DNA of 63,295 bases from Bacillota bacterium. GTDB taxonomy: Bacteria > Bacillota > Clostridia > Peptostreptococcales > Anaerovoracaceae. This document shows positions 9,553 to 17,833 of the stretch, piece by piece. The notes beneath the pieces were generated by a model. The model worked only from the letters and a program-made list of their open reading frames with translations. It searched no databases and was not told the origin of the DNA. The position numbers were made by a program, and so were the translations under genes. Location: assembly GCA_017431785.1 (NCBI GenBank), contig JAFRKJ010000011.1:1-63295 (forward strand), in the 5' to 3' direction. Positions within the stretch are counted from its first letter, which is position 1. Each line of letters opens with the position of its first letter.

Positions 9553-9797
9553 TATTCGTCGAAGTTGACACCGTACTTTTCGGACAGAATTCTGATACCC
9601 TTCTCGTAGGTGGAAAGGTCCAGTACATCCTTCGTATCCATCTGAATTCCGTATGCTGATTCGATATCAGCGATCAGGTCCATATGGCCGACGGAATCCC
9701 ACTGGATGATGCCCATGTATTCAAGACCCGGAAGGTCTTCTTCTTTTACTCTGAAATTCAGCATGAATGCTCTCTTGTACTGTTCAAGATTTGTCAT
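9552..9797 (-). CDS. Acyl carrier protein
   Basis: An 81-residue acyl carrier protein. The phosphopantetheine site is Ser35 in WDSVGHMDL, followed by the typical helix II-III pattern LIADIESAYGIQM. It differs from primary-metabolism ACPs, which have DSLD, so it is probably a dedicated carrier for this operon. A carrier lying between a hydrolase and a MaoC-type enzyme, with a ligase and LuxE-LuxC downstream, suggests that the pathway works on ACP-bound acyl groups. The phosphopantetheinyl transferase needed to activate it is not in the window. Confidence 0.9.
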   Translation of the reverse strand: MTNLEQYKRAFMLNFRVKEEDLPGLEYMGIIQWDSVGHMDLIADIESAYGIQMDTKDVLDLSTYEKGIRILSEKYGVNFDE

Positions 9798-9845
9798 TTT
9801 CGTTCCTTTCTTATGTTAATAATAATTGCGTATTGTCTTCGTTCG

Positions 9846-10289
9846 TTATTCGATGACCTCAAAAAACCGTTTCAGAAGAAGCTGTTTGCATGTTGCTTCT
9901 GCAACGGTGATCCCATCCTGATTAAAGCACATCCCTTGCAGCGATGCGATATAGTATTTTTCTTTCTCCTCTACGGATTCAAGAACCACTCTGGCTGTGA
10001 CTTCATCCCCGGGATAAACAGGATTCGTGTACTTGCAGTCCATTTTCTGAAGAACAGTGCCATGCCCCGGAAGTTTCGTCCCCATAACGGAAGAAATCAG
10101 ACTTCCCACAAAAACACCGTGCACGACCGGACGTCGGAACAGACCTCTGCGCGCTAATTCCGCATTCGTATGCATCCCGTTGTCATCCAGCGTAAGTCTG
10201 GCAAATTCGTCTATATCATCTTCCGTAAATGACTTTGTGAGCTCCGCACTGTCCAGAAGATGCAGCACGCGCTTTTCATGATTATCCAT
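9846..10289 (-). CDS. MaoC-like (R)-enoyl hydratase
   Basis: A 147-residue hot-dog-fold protein of the MaoC family. The hydratase signature is present as LTLDDNGMHTN, giving Asp35 and His40, then RRPVVHGVFVGSLIS. Such enzymes hydrate trans-2-enoyl thioesters to (R)-3-hydroxyacyl thioesters or the reverse. I place the start at the ATG of MDNHEK because AAGGCGGA sits correctly before it; an upstream ATG in frame (at 10331) has no such site. It lies between the E2-like gene and the ACP gene with about 50 bases on each side, and no terminator is visible. Acting on the neighbouring ACP is a reasonable inference. Confidence 0.85.
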   Translation of the reverse strand: MDNHEKRVLHLLDSAELTKSFTEDDIDEFARLTLDDNGMHTNAELARRGLFRRPVVHGVFVGSLISSVMGTKLPGHGTVLQKMDCKYTNPVYPGDEVTARVVLESVEEKEKYYIASLQGMCFNQDGITVAEATCKQLLLKRFFEVIE

Positions 10290-10339
10290 AATGTTCCGCC
10301 TTGTTTTTATTCCAGTATCAGTATACCACAAAACCCTTC

Positions 10340-11218
10340 TCAGTCTATATCTTCCACGACCTTTTCAGGTGGTTCATCCAGTTGATACGGATCGCTGAAG
10401 TACCGTTTCATCTTCCTGAAGGCAGTCGCATAATAGTAACCGTCAACGATCCTCTCATCTGTTGAAATAGTGTAATCCAGATACATTTTCCTGACGATTT
10501 CCCCGCTTCTGTCGATTTCATATTCCGTCCTCTTGGGACCGATCGCACAGAATATCGGTACATTTCCGAAACTGTAAAGGTGATGGAATATCGGCGGAAT
10601 CCCAAGAGATCCCATGGAAGTGATGAAGAAGCTGCCGTGGAAAGGGCTCACATCCAAAAGCGACTTCGGAAGCCATCCGAAATAATCCAGCAATTTCAGA
10701 AACCAAATGGAGAATTTGAAGAAGAGTTTCGGGAATTTCGCCAGGGTGCCTGCAACGGAATCAAAATCACTGTCGCCTTCACTATTCTTCTCTCCATCGA
10801 TGACTTTCTTCATCTTGCGATAGACATCTTCTGCGGTGTCTTCAGGGCTGAGGATAATTTTGACGCAGGTATTCGGTGCCTCAAGGGTCATCTCTTTTTT
10901 GATATCGATATTCACCTCGATCCTGTCTCTGGCATACACCCTCTGCCCAGAGACAAACCTGTTTACCGCAGGCATCTGTGATGCAACTCTGACATAGGTC
11001 GCAACCATGAAATGCATCAGTCCGAATCCTGTCAGACCTTCTTTTCTTTTGGCTTTGATATACTCTTCAGTCTTTGAGATTTCAACCTTGTCCTGTATAT
11101 AGTTGGTAGCTCCAGTTCTATCGACAAGTATGAACGTCTCAACTACACTCATTGGTTCACGCGTACGGAGCAATCTGCCGTCTTTACGATCACCAAGTTT
11201 TTTCTTTCTGCTTTCCAT
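10340..11218 (-). CDS. E2-type acyltransferase catalytic-domain protein without active-site His
   Basis: A 292-residue stand-alone relative of the 2-oxoacid dehydrogenase E2 catalytic domain (CAT-like fold), with no lipoyl or peripheral-binding domain. Family marks include FGLMHFMVATYVRVASQMPAVNRF, FFITSMGSLGIPPIFHHLYSFGNVPIF and the C-terminal STDERIVDGYYYA. In active E2 proteins this last motif reads DHRxxDG; here His is replaced by Glu255, so normal acetyl-transfer chemistry is unlikely. A hydrophobic, aromatic-rich stretch (about 163-184) might bind membrane or a fatty chain. It is the first gene of the acyl operon, with an AGGTGGG ribosome-binding site. It may be an acyl-binding or altered-chemistry protein. 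Confidence 0.75.
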   Translation of the reverse strand: MESRKKKLGDRKDGRLLRTREPMSVVETFILVDRTGATNYIQDKVEISKTEEYIKAKRKEGLTGFGLMHFMVATYVRVASQMPAVNRFVSGQRVYARDRIEVNIDIKKEMTLEAPNTCVKIILSPEDTAEDVYRKMKKVIDGEKNSEGDSDFDSVAGTLAKFPKLFFKFSIWFLKLLDYFGWLPKSLLDVSPFHGSFFITSMGSLGIPPIFHHLYSFGNVPIFCAIGPKRTEYEIDRSGEIVRKMYLDYTISTDERIVDGYYYATAFRKMKRYFSDPYQLDEPPEKVVEDID

Positions 11219-11260
11219 TCTATGCCCACCTGTAAATGATTGTGCGCACCCCTTACGAAA

Positions 11261-11269
11261 AGTATACCA
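11261..11269 (-). promoter_or_regulatory. Promoter of the LuxE-LuxC/ACP operon
   Basis: On the minus strand an extended -10 element TGGTATACT lies about 40 bases before the first gene; the -35 region (CTGAAT) is weak, as usual for extended -10 promoters. It comes directly after the terminator of the preceding operon. Confidence 0.55.
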
Positions 11270-11294
11270 TATTTCTGCTGTTTATTCAGGTCAC

Positions 11295-11322
11295 AAAAAA
11301 GCGGTGATTTCCCACCGCTTTT
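11295..11322 (-). terminator. Terminator of the NuoE/NuoF-type operon
   Basis: A ten-base-pair stem AAAAGCGGTG / CACCGCTTTT with a six-base loop, followed on the minus strand by a T-run. It separates the flavin-complex operon from the acyl operon. Confidence 0.85.
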
Positions 11323-11364
11323 GTTGGTTTTAGATGTCGCTCATGCATCTTAATTGCTGCAAGG

Positions 11365-14300
11365 TTATGCTGTCGGATCTGCCATGACTGGGATTCTTTC
11401 AGCAATCGCGTTCATCAGCGAGTCTGTGCAAGGCAGCCTGTCGCCGAATACGTTGCCTTCAGGAACGACCAGTTTCGCATCAACTGGTGCGAGCACTCCG
11501 CCGAGTACTTCGTCCAGTTCCGCATACTTGTAAGTCGGTACCAGATCGTCCATTTCTTCAGAAATATCATCTGTAGATTCCCATCCGCATTCAACTTCGA
11601 AGATGCTCGCAATATCTGCAGCAACTTCCCAGTTGGAGAGCAGAACTTCTTCATCGATTGCAGCGAATACAGGCTGCAGACGACGTTCTGTGTTGGTGTA
11701 AGTTCCGTCAGTGGAAGCAAATCCTGTTCCCGGAATGACAACGTCAGCCTTTGCAGCGAGGGCTGTCATATGCGTATCACATACTGCCAGGAATTCCAGA
11801 GCATCTCTGTCGACATCGAATTCTTCACCGAATACGAAGAGTGCCTTAAGTCCTTCCAATTCTTCAGCGCCTTCTGTGATTCCCAGATCAACGAGACCCT
11901 GTGAATTATTCTTCGCCTTAACCTGGAGAATGCCATCACGAGGTGTTCCGATGTGTCCGGACAGAAGTGCGATATCTGCAATCAGGCGGGCTGCATCTAC
12001 AGAAACGAGATTCTGGTTGAATACGATCATCGCCTTCTTTGCACCGAGATACATATCTGCGATTTCCTTTGCGTCTTCGCTGACGGCAACACCTTCAAGG
12101 GAAGCTGCAAAAGCATCAAATCCTTCGATGCCGGCTCCCTTGCCGGAGTCAACGATTGCCTTTGCGATTTCCTTGAGGAATCCCAGATCATCTGCGTAAA
12201 CTTCCTTGCTTACGTTGTTCAGATGCTGTGGGAACTCACCAGGATTTACGAGTGCCAGCTTCGCACCGTTTTCTGTTGCCTGCTTCATCTTGATCTGGAT
12301 AACCGGATTATCGATCGCATTGTATCCAATCGCCAGGATGAAGTTTGTGGAAAGCAGTTCATCAATCGTATTAGGAGAAGCATCCAGACCGATGACATCC
12401 TTGATGCCGCTTGCACGGTTGTTCGCAGAGAAGATCTTAGCGCCCATTGCTTCTGCCATGGACTTGATGGCATATGCTTCTTCGTTTGTATATCTGTCTG
12501 AAATCGATACGCCGATCTGATCGAAGCTGTACTTCGCAGCTGTTGACTGCATCTTCTTCGCGATGAGCGTCAGAGCTTCATGATAATCAGCTTCTCTGAA
12601 GGAGTCGCCTTCCTTGATAAGCGGCTCTTCCAGCTTATCTTCCAGAACTGCACAGTCGAATCCCCACTTGCCCTTGCCGCATGCAAGACCTGCGTTGACG
12701 ATACCTTCCTTGTCAGGGTTTGCCTTGACGAGGATGTCGCCGTAGGACTCAAGCTTCAGGGAGCATCCTACTGAGCAGTATGAGCATGTTGTATCTGTCT
12801 CAACTGTGTCGAGCGGAACTTCCTTAGCCATCGTGGTTCTCTCCTGCAGAGCGCCTGTAGGACATACGCTTACGCACTGTCCGCAGGATACGCAGCCTGA
12901 CAGAGCCAGCGGCTTTTCAAGGTTAGGTTTGACAACTGTATCGAAACCTCTGTGAACGAGTCCGAGAGCACCAATACCCATAACTTCATCACAGACTCTT
13001 ACGCAAAGACCGCACAGGATGCACTTGTTCGGATCTCTGACGATGAACGGATGCTCATCATCGTATTCGATGGTGTTCTTGTCTCCTGCGAATCTTGATG
13101 GTTCAACATCGTACTGGTGCGCCAGATCAATCAGCTTGCACTCGAAGTAATCGTGGCATCCGCATTCCAGGCATCTGTTTGCTTCCTGCTCTGCTTCTTC
13201 CGGAGTATATCCGTCAGGAATGACTTCTGAGAAGTTGCCCTTTCTCTGTTCCGGGCTGAGCTGAGGCATCTCAGGTCTGCACATCTTCTCTCTGTCTTCG
13301 AATGTCTTTTCTGTGATGTCATCTCTTGTAACAAAGTAAGGCTGTTCGTACTTCACAGTCTCACCTGCCAGATAAGCATCGATGATGTCCGTTGCCTTCT
13401 TCGCATCTGCGATCGCTTCTACTGCGATGGAAATCTTATCATTTCCGCAGTCTCCGCCTGCAAATACACCAGGGACGGATGTCATGAATGTTTCCTTATC
13501 ATATGCGATAGCACCCTTTCTGGTCTTATCGCAGTCGAATATGCTGGCGTCAACAGCCTGGCCGATTGCCAGAATAACGTTGTCCAGAGCAATAGTCTCA
13601 GTCTTTCCTTCGATAGGAACAGGACGTCTTCTGCCTGATTCATCAGGTTCACCCAGTTCCATGCACTGAAGAACAACTTCCTTAACATGTCCGTTTTCGT
13701 CTTTGACGATTTCCAGAGGGTTTGTCAGGTTCTTAAAGATAACGCCTTCTTCCTCAGCTTCTTCGATTTCAACCATATCAGCAGGCATTTCATCCTTGGT
13801 TCTTCTATAGATGTTGTAAACTTCATCAGCACCAAGTCTTACTGCAGTTCTACAGGCGTCCATTGCTGTGTTTCCGCCGCCTACGATAGCAACCTTCTTA
13901 CCAAGTTCGATCGGTTCGTTTCTTACGACCTTGCGCAGGAAGTCGATACCACCGATGACGCCGTCAGCATCCTCGCCAGGACAGCCTGTTCCTGTTGAGA
14001 TCCATGCGCCGATTCCGAGAAGAACTGCGTCATACTCATCATGAATCGTCTCGAACGGAATATCAACGCCGACTTTTGTGTTGGTGATGATTTCAGCGCC
14101 CATCATCTCGATGGTTGCGATTTCATCATCGAGAACTTCCTTCGGAAGTCTGTATTCCGGAATGCCATAGCGGAGCATACCGCCTGCCTTTGGCATGGAC
14201 TCGAATACTGTTACAGCATGACCCATCTGTCTGAGGAAGTAAGCTGCCGACAGACCCATAGGACCGCCGCCGATGATTGCTACGCTCTTGCCTGTGTCTT

Positions 14301-14868
14301 CGCCGACCTCAGGGATGAAGCGTTCAACATCATCCAGATCCTGATCTGCAACGAATCTCTTGAGCCACTGAATGGAAACAGGCTCATCGATGAGACCGCG
14401 TCTGCATTCTTCTTCACAAGGATGCGGGCATACTCTTCCCAGTGATGCAGGAAGAGGAATCTTATCCTTTACGAGTTCGAGAGCTTCTTCGTATTCACCG
14501 TTTGCAATCAGGCCTACGTAACCCTGGCAGTCAGTATGTGCAGGACATGCCAGTACGCATGGCGGTCTGCAGTCTCCTGTATGATTTGAAAGCAGGAGCT
14601 CCAGATTTGTCTTGCGTGATTCGATAACTCTCTCTGTGTTTGTTCTTACGACCATGCCAGGAGCGATTACAGTTGCACAGGCTTTGCAGAGCTTAGGGTT
14701 GCCCTCTACCTCGCACATGCAGATACCGCATGATCCATAGATTCTGGTTCTTTCATCGTAGCAGAGAGTAGGAATGAATATATCATTTTCTCTGGCAACT
14801 TCCAGAATGGTCTGGCCTGGAACGCCGGTGACTTCTTTGCCGTTAATGTTAAGTCTGAATTTATCCAT
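11365..14868 (-). CDS. Multidomain Fe-S flavoprotein with GltD-like and degenerate molybdopterin domains
   Basis: A protein of about 1167 residues with many electron-transfer modules. In order: a plant-type [2Fe-2S] domain (Cys near 36, 47, 50, 61); a GltD-like Fe-S helix region (DCRPPCVLACPAHTDC; CPHPCEEEC); FAD binding IIGGGPMG near 200; NAD(P)H binding IVGGGNTAMD near 329; two [4Fe-4S] clusters (CILCGLCVRVC and CVSCGQCVSVC near 616-669); and a NuoG/formate-dehydrogenase-like domain with CSYCSVGC (near 695) and a fourth Cys near 730. The place where formate dehydrogenases carry catalytic Cys/Sec reads NNRASGIKDVIGLDAS, without either. An AGGAGG nine bases before the second ATG favours that start over an ATG two codons upstream. 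It follows NuoF by about 19 bases. It is probably a subunit of a soluble NAD(P)H/ferredoxin flavin complex. Confidence 0.85.
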   Translation of the reverse strand: MDKFRLNINGKEVTGVPGQTILEVARENDIFIPTLCYDERTRIYGSCGICMCEVEGNPKLCKACATVIAPGMVVRTNTERVIESRKTNLELLLSNHTGDCRPPCVLACPAHTDCQGYVGLIANGEYEEALELVKDKIPLPASLGRVCPHPCEEECRRGLIDEPVSIQWLKRFVADQDLDDVERFIPEVGEDTGKSVAIIGGGPMGLSAAYFLRQMGHAVTVFESMPKAGGMLRYGIPEYRLPKEVLDDEIATIEMMGAEIITNTKVGVDIPFETIHDEYDAVLLGIGAWISTGTGCPGEDADGVIGGIDFLRKVVRNEPIELGKKVAIVGGGNTAMDACRTAVRLGADEVYNIYRRTKDEMPADMVEIEEAEEEGVIFKNLTNPLEIVKDENGHVKEVVLQCMELGEPDESGRRRPVPIEGKTETIALDNVILAIGQAVDASIFDCDKTRKGAIAYDKETFMTSVPGVFAGGDCGNDKISIAVEAIADAKKATDIIDAYLAGETVKYEQPYFVTRDDITEKTFEDREKMCRPEMPQLSPEQRKGNFSEVIPDGYTPEEAEQEANRCLECGCHDYFECKLIDLAHQYDVEPSRFAGDKNTIEYDDEHPFIVRDPNKCILCGLCVRVCDEVMGIGALGLVHRGFDTVVKPNLEKPLALSGCVSCGQCVSVCPTGALQERTTMAKEVPLDTVETDTTCSYCSVGCSLKLESYGDILVKANPDKEGIVNAGLACGKGKWGFDCAVLEDKLEEPLIKEGDSFREADYHEALTLIAKKMQSTAAKYSFDQIGVSISDRYTNEEAYAIKSMAEAMGAKIFSANNRASGIKDVIGLDASPNTIDELLSTNFILAIGYNAIDNPVIQIKMKQATENGAKLALVNPGEFPQHLNNVSKEVYADDLGFLKEIAKAIVDSGKGAGIEGFDAFAASLEGVAVSEDAKEIADMYLGAKKAMIVFNQNLVSVDAARLIADIALLSGHIGTPRDGILQVKAKNNSQGLVDLGITEGAEELEGLKALFVFGEEFDVDRDALEFLAVCDTHMTALAAKADVVIPGTGFASTDGTYTNTERRLQPVFAAIDEEVLLSNWEVAADIASIFEVECGWESTDDISEEMDDLVPTYKYAELDEVLGGVLAPVDAKLVVPEGNVFGDRLPCTDSLMNAIAERIPVMADPTA

Positions 14869-14886
14869 TGTCATTTACCTCCTCTC

Positions 14887-16635
14887 TTATTCCTTCACGA
14901 TTGCACCAAACTTGCAGTGATCCATACACTTGCCGCACTTGATGCACTTGTCATGATCGATAACGTGTACTTCCTTGACCTTACCGGAAATTGCGTCAAC
15001 AGGGCAGTTTCTCGCGCAGAGTGTACAGCCTTTGCACGCATCGGTAATGTTGTAGGTGATCAGTGCCTTGCAGGACTTCGCAGTGCACTTGTGGTTGTAA
15101 ATATGATCTTCATACTCGTTTCTGAAGTATCTGATCGTGGTCAGTACTGGGTTCGGGGCTGTCTGTCCAAGTCCGCACATGGAACCGTCCTTGATCTTGT
15201 TTGCAAGTTCTTCGAGCAGTTCGATGTCACCGTCCTTGCCTTTGCCCTCCGTGATTCTCTCGAGAATCTCCAGCATTCTCTTCGTACCGATTCTGCAGTA
15301 GTTGCACTTACCGCATGACTCATCACGTGTGAAGTTGAGGAAGTATCTTGCCATGTCTACCATGCAGGTATCTTCGTCCATGACGATCATACCACCGGAA
15401 CCAACGATAGCTCCTGTCTTCGTGATATCTTCATATGTAACAGGTGTGTCAACCAGGCTTGCCGGTACGCATCCGCCTGATGGACCGCCCATCTGAACTG
15501 CCTTGAACTCTTTGTCGTTCTTGATGCCGCCGCCGATTCCGAAGATGACTTCTTTGATCGTCATGCCCATAGGAACTTCCACGAGTCCGCCCTTCTTGAT
15601 CTTTCCGGCCAGAGCGAATACCTTCGTACCAGGTGACTTCTCTGTTCCGAAGTTGGCGAATGCAGCGCCGCCGTTGTATACGATCCAAGGAACATTGGCA
15701 AATGTTTCTACGTTATTGATGTTTGTTGGCTTCTGCCAGTAACCTTTAGCTGCAGGGAATGGCGGTTTCAGACGAGGCATGCCTCTTTCGCCTTCCAGTG
15801 AAGCGATCAGTGCTGTCTCTTCACCGCATACGAATGCGCCTGCGCCGGCTTTGATTCTGATATCGAAATCCCATCCGCTGCCGAAGATGTTCTTGCCGAG
15901 GAATCCCTTCTCTCTTGCCTGCTCCATTGCGATCTCAAGTCTCTTGATTGCCAGAGGATACTCAGCACGGCAGTAGATAATGCCTTCGCATGCTCCCATA
16001 GCGTATCCGCCGATGATCATGCCTTCCAGCAGTGAATGAGGGTCACCCTCCAGGACGGATCTGTCCATAAATGCACCCGGGTCGCCTTCGTCGGCATTGC
16101 AGACGATGTACTTCTCATTGCCTGGGCTGGCCTTGGCAGCATTCCACTTGAACCATGTCGGGAAGCCTGCGCCTCCTCTTCCTCTGAGTCCTGATACCTT
16201 GATCTCTTCAATGACATCCTCAGGTTTCATTTCCTTTAATACTTTTTCGATGGCTTTGTATCCATCAACTGCAATGTAGTCATCGATGTTTTCAGGGTTG
16301 ATGACACCGCAGTTTCTCAGAACGACTCTCTGCTGTTTTGCGATAAACTGCTTGTCTTCTTCTGAGATGGCATCTTCTTCAACAGGTTTTCCGCCTGCGA
16401 GATGCTCTTCAACGATTCTTTCTACCTTGTCCGGCTGTACCTTGACGTATCTTGTCAGTTCATCGTTGTCATCATATACGTCAACAATAGGCTCGAGATA
16501 GCAAGTACCAACACATCCTGTAACGGATACAGGAATATCGAGGCCCTTGTCTGCTATCTGCTTTTCCAGCTCAGCGGCAGTTTTTCTGGCACCAGTGGCG
16601 ACACCACAGCTGCCCTGTCCTACTACAACTCTCAT
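14887..16635 (-). CDS. NuoF/HydB-type NADH-binding flavoprotein
   Basis: A 582-residue NuoF-family subunit of the HydB type. An N-terminal thioredoxin-like domain (about 1-90) shows Cys10, Cys41 and Cys45. The FMN/NADH core has GLRGRGGAGFPTWFKW, NADEGDPGAFMDR and GAGAFVCGEETALIASLEG. The [4Fe-4S] site is ESCGKCNYCRIG plus SMCGLG, and the C-terminus adds two ferredoxin clusters (CKGCTLCARNC and CIKCGKCMDHC). It oxidises or reduces NAD(H) through FMN in bifurcating hydrogenases and related complexes. Only three of the four Cys usual in the N-terminal [2Fe-2S] domain are visible. It is encoded between NuoE (11 bases upstream) and the multidomain partner. Confidence 0.94.
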   Translation of the reverse strand: MRVVVGQGSCGVATGARKTAAELEKQIADKGLDIPVSVTGCVGTCYLEPIVDVYDDNDELTRYVKVQPDKVERIVEEHLAGGKPVEEDAISEEDKQFIAKQQRVVLRNCGVINPENIDDYIAVDGYKAIEKVLKEMKPEDVIEEIKVSGLRGRGGAGFPTWFKWNAAKASPGNEKYIVCNADEGDPGAFMDRSVLEGDPHSLLEGMIIGGYAMGACEGIIYCRAEYPLAIKRLEIAMEQAREKGFLGKNIFGSGWDFDIRIKAGAGAFVCGEETALIASLEGERGMPRLKPPFPAAKGYWQKPTNINNVETFANVPWIVYNGGAAFANFGTEKSPGTKVFALAGKIKKGGLVEVPMGMTIKEVIFGIGGGIKNDKEFKAVQMGGPSGGCVPASLVDTPVTYEDITKTGAIVGSGGMIVMDEDTCMVDMARYFLNFTRDESCGKCNYCRIGTKRMLEILERITEGKGKDGDIELLEELANKIKDGSMCGLGQTAPNPVLTTIRYFRNEYEDHIYNHKCTAKSCKALITYNITDACKGCTLCARNCPVDAISGKVKEVHVIDHDKCIKCGKCMDHCKFGAIVKE

Positions 16636-16646
16636 GCTGTCACCTC

Positions 16647-17165
16647 CTATGCTCTCGCACGGATCTCATCGAGAACTTCTTTGACTCTGTCCTTCGTGAG
16701 GTTTCCGTACGTTTCATCACCTTCTGCACTCTTGACCATCATAACAGGCGCCAGTGAGCAGCATCCCAGACACGCAACGTTGTTGAGTGTGAAGATACCG
16801 TCTTCTGTCGTTTCGCCGTCCTGAATCTCAAGATGTTCGCAGATAGCTTCTTCGATCATATCTGCCCCGTTTACGTGGCACGCTGTACCCTTGCAGAGCA
16901 TGATGAGATACTTACCAATCGGCTGAAGTCTGAACTGTGCGTAGAAAGTCGCTACTCCATAGATTTTGGCAGGTTTGATACCAGTGCACTCAGAAATGTA
17001 ATTGATCGCATCCAGGGAAAGATACCCATAGATTTCCTGAGTTTTCTGCAGAATGGTAATCAGACTGCCAGGCACTTTAGCATACTGCTCAAGCGTAGGG
17101 GCAAGTTCTGTGAACTGAGCCGCTCTATCACCTGCGCAGCCGCAGTTGCAAGCTTTTTCGCTCAT
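16647..17165 (-). CDS. NuoE/HydC-type [2Fe-2S] subunit
   Basis: A 172-residue thioredoxin-like [2Fe-2S] protein of the NuoE family. The cluster ligands are CKGTAC (LIMLCKGTACHVNGA) and CLGCC (NVACLGCCSLAPVM). The family motif IYGVATFYAQFRLQPIGKY precedes them. A short Cys-rich start (SEKACNCGCAG) is an addition. It carries electrons near NuoF in the NADH-binding module. It is the first gene of the operon, with a good ribosome-binding site (CAGGAGGAATATT) and a promoter at 17227-17255. No hydrogenase H-cluster subunit or membrane Nuo subunit is encoded beside it, so this is not complex I. Confidence 0.93.
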   Translation of the reverse strand: MSEKACNCGCAGDRAAQFTELAPTLEQYAKVPGSLITILQKTQEIYGYLSLDAINYISECTGIKPAKIYGVATFYAQFRLQPIGKYLIMLCKGTACHVNGADMIEEAICEHLEIQDGETTEDGIFTLNNVACLGCCSLAPVMMVKSAEGDETYGNLTKDRVKEVLDEIRARA

Positions 17166-17226
17166 GATAATATTCCTCCTGTTTATCCACCTTCTTATGT
17201 CCGTTATTTCGAAACATATCTAGCTT

Positions 17227-17255
17227 ATTGTACCTTAGTTACGTCTTGTATACAA
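17227..17255 (-). promoter_or_regulatory. Promoter of the NuoE/NuoF-type operon
   Basis: On the minus strand TTGTAT (17250-17255) and TACAAT (17227-17232) have a 17-base spacer. The -35 is part of a ten-base palindrome TTGTATACAA (17246-17255) that might be a regulator site. Confidence 0.55.
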
Positions 17256-17295
17256 TATCCAAGGCATAACTTAACATGTCTTTTTTACCAAACAT

Positions 17296-17346
17296 AAAAA
17301 AGACTTTCTGCTGTATGATAGTGTATCAAACCTAAAACAGAAAGTC
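17296..17346 (-). terminator. Terminator of the shikimate operon
   Basis: Arms GACTTTCTG (17302-17310) and CAGAAAGTC (17338-17346), with extra pairing CTGT/ACAG possible inside, then a T-run on the minus strand. It lies about 40 bases after the AroQ stop. Confidence 0.75.
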
Positions 17347-17386
17347 CATGTATTAAAATCATGTATACAATATATGCGGTTCAGGC

Positions 17387-17824
17387 CTACTCATCCTGCC
17401 CGGTTTGTGCTAGATATCTGATTGCCTCCCGATATCCTTCAAACCCTTTTCCTTTGATCATTTTCTCTGCAAAAAGGGAAACATACGATGTCTTTCTGAA
17501 GGTTTCACGGTTTTCCGTATCAGTCAGATGGACTTCCACAGTTGGAATGTCCACTGCTTTCAAAGCATCCAGTATCGCAATGCTCGTGTGCGTATAGGCA
17601 CCGGCGTTCAAAACGATCCCGTCCGCTTTCTGGTAAGCCTGCTGTATCCAGTCTACAATATCTCCCTCATGATTGGACTGATAGATATCCCCTTCCACAC
17701 CGGCTTCTTCAAAAGCCGCCTTGATAAAAGCAACCAGATCTTCATAGGTCTGCCGACCGTATAGTTCAGGTTCTCTGATTCCGATCATATTCAAGTTCGG
17801 TCCATTGATAACAATGATTCTCAT
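17387..17824 (-). CDS. aroQ: 3-dehydroquinate dehydratase, type II
   Basis: A 145-residue type II dehydroquinase, which converts 3-dehydroquinate to 3-dehydroshikimate. The start MRIIVINGPNLNMIGIREPELYG holds the conserved Asn residues and catalytic Tyr22; NAGAYTHTSIAILDAL and PTVEVHLTD carry the other conserved segments, including the catalytic His. It is the last gene of the holA-transporter-aroF-fusion-aroQ run, nine bases after the fusion gene, and so supplies the step just before the AroE part of the fusion. A dehydroquinate synthase (aroB) and an EPSP synthase (aroA) are not in the window. Confidence 0.95.
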   Translation of the reverse strand: MRIIVINGPNLNMIGIREPELYGRQTYEDLVAFIKAAFEEAGVEGDIYQSNHEGDIVDWIQQAYQKADGIVLNAGAYTHTSIAILDALKAVDIPTVEVHLTDTENRETFRKTSYVSLFAEKMIKGKGFEGYREAIRYLAQTGQDE

Positions 17825-17833
17825 TTCTTCTTC

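Noticed and set aside
5376-11269. Bacterial luminescence locus
   Set aside because: LuxE/LuxC-like parts exist but luxA, luxB, luxD and an FMN reductase are absent, and the organism looks anaerobic.
11365-17165. [FeFe]-hydrogenase or selenocysteine formate dehydrogenase
   Set aside because: No H-cluster Cys pattern is present, and the reading frame has no in-frame UGA or Cys at the catalytic place of the molybdopterin domain.
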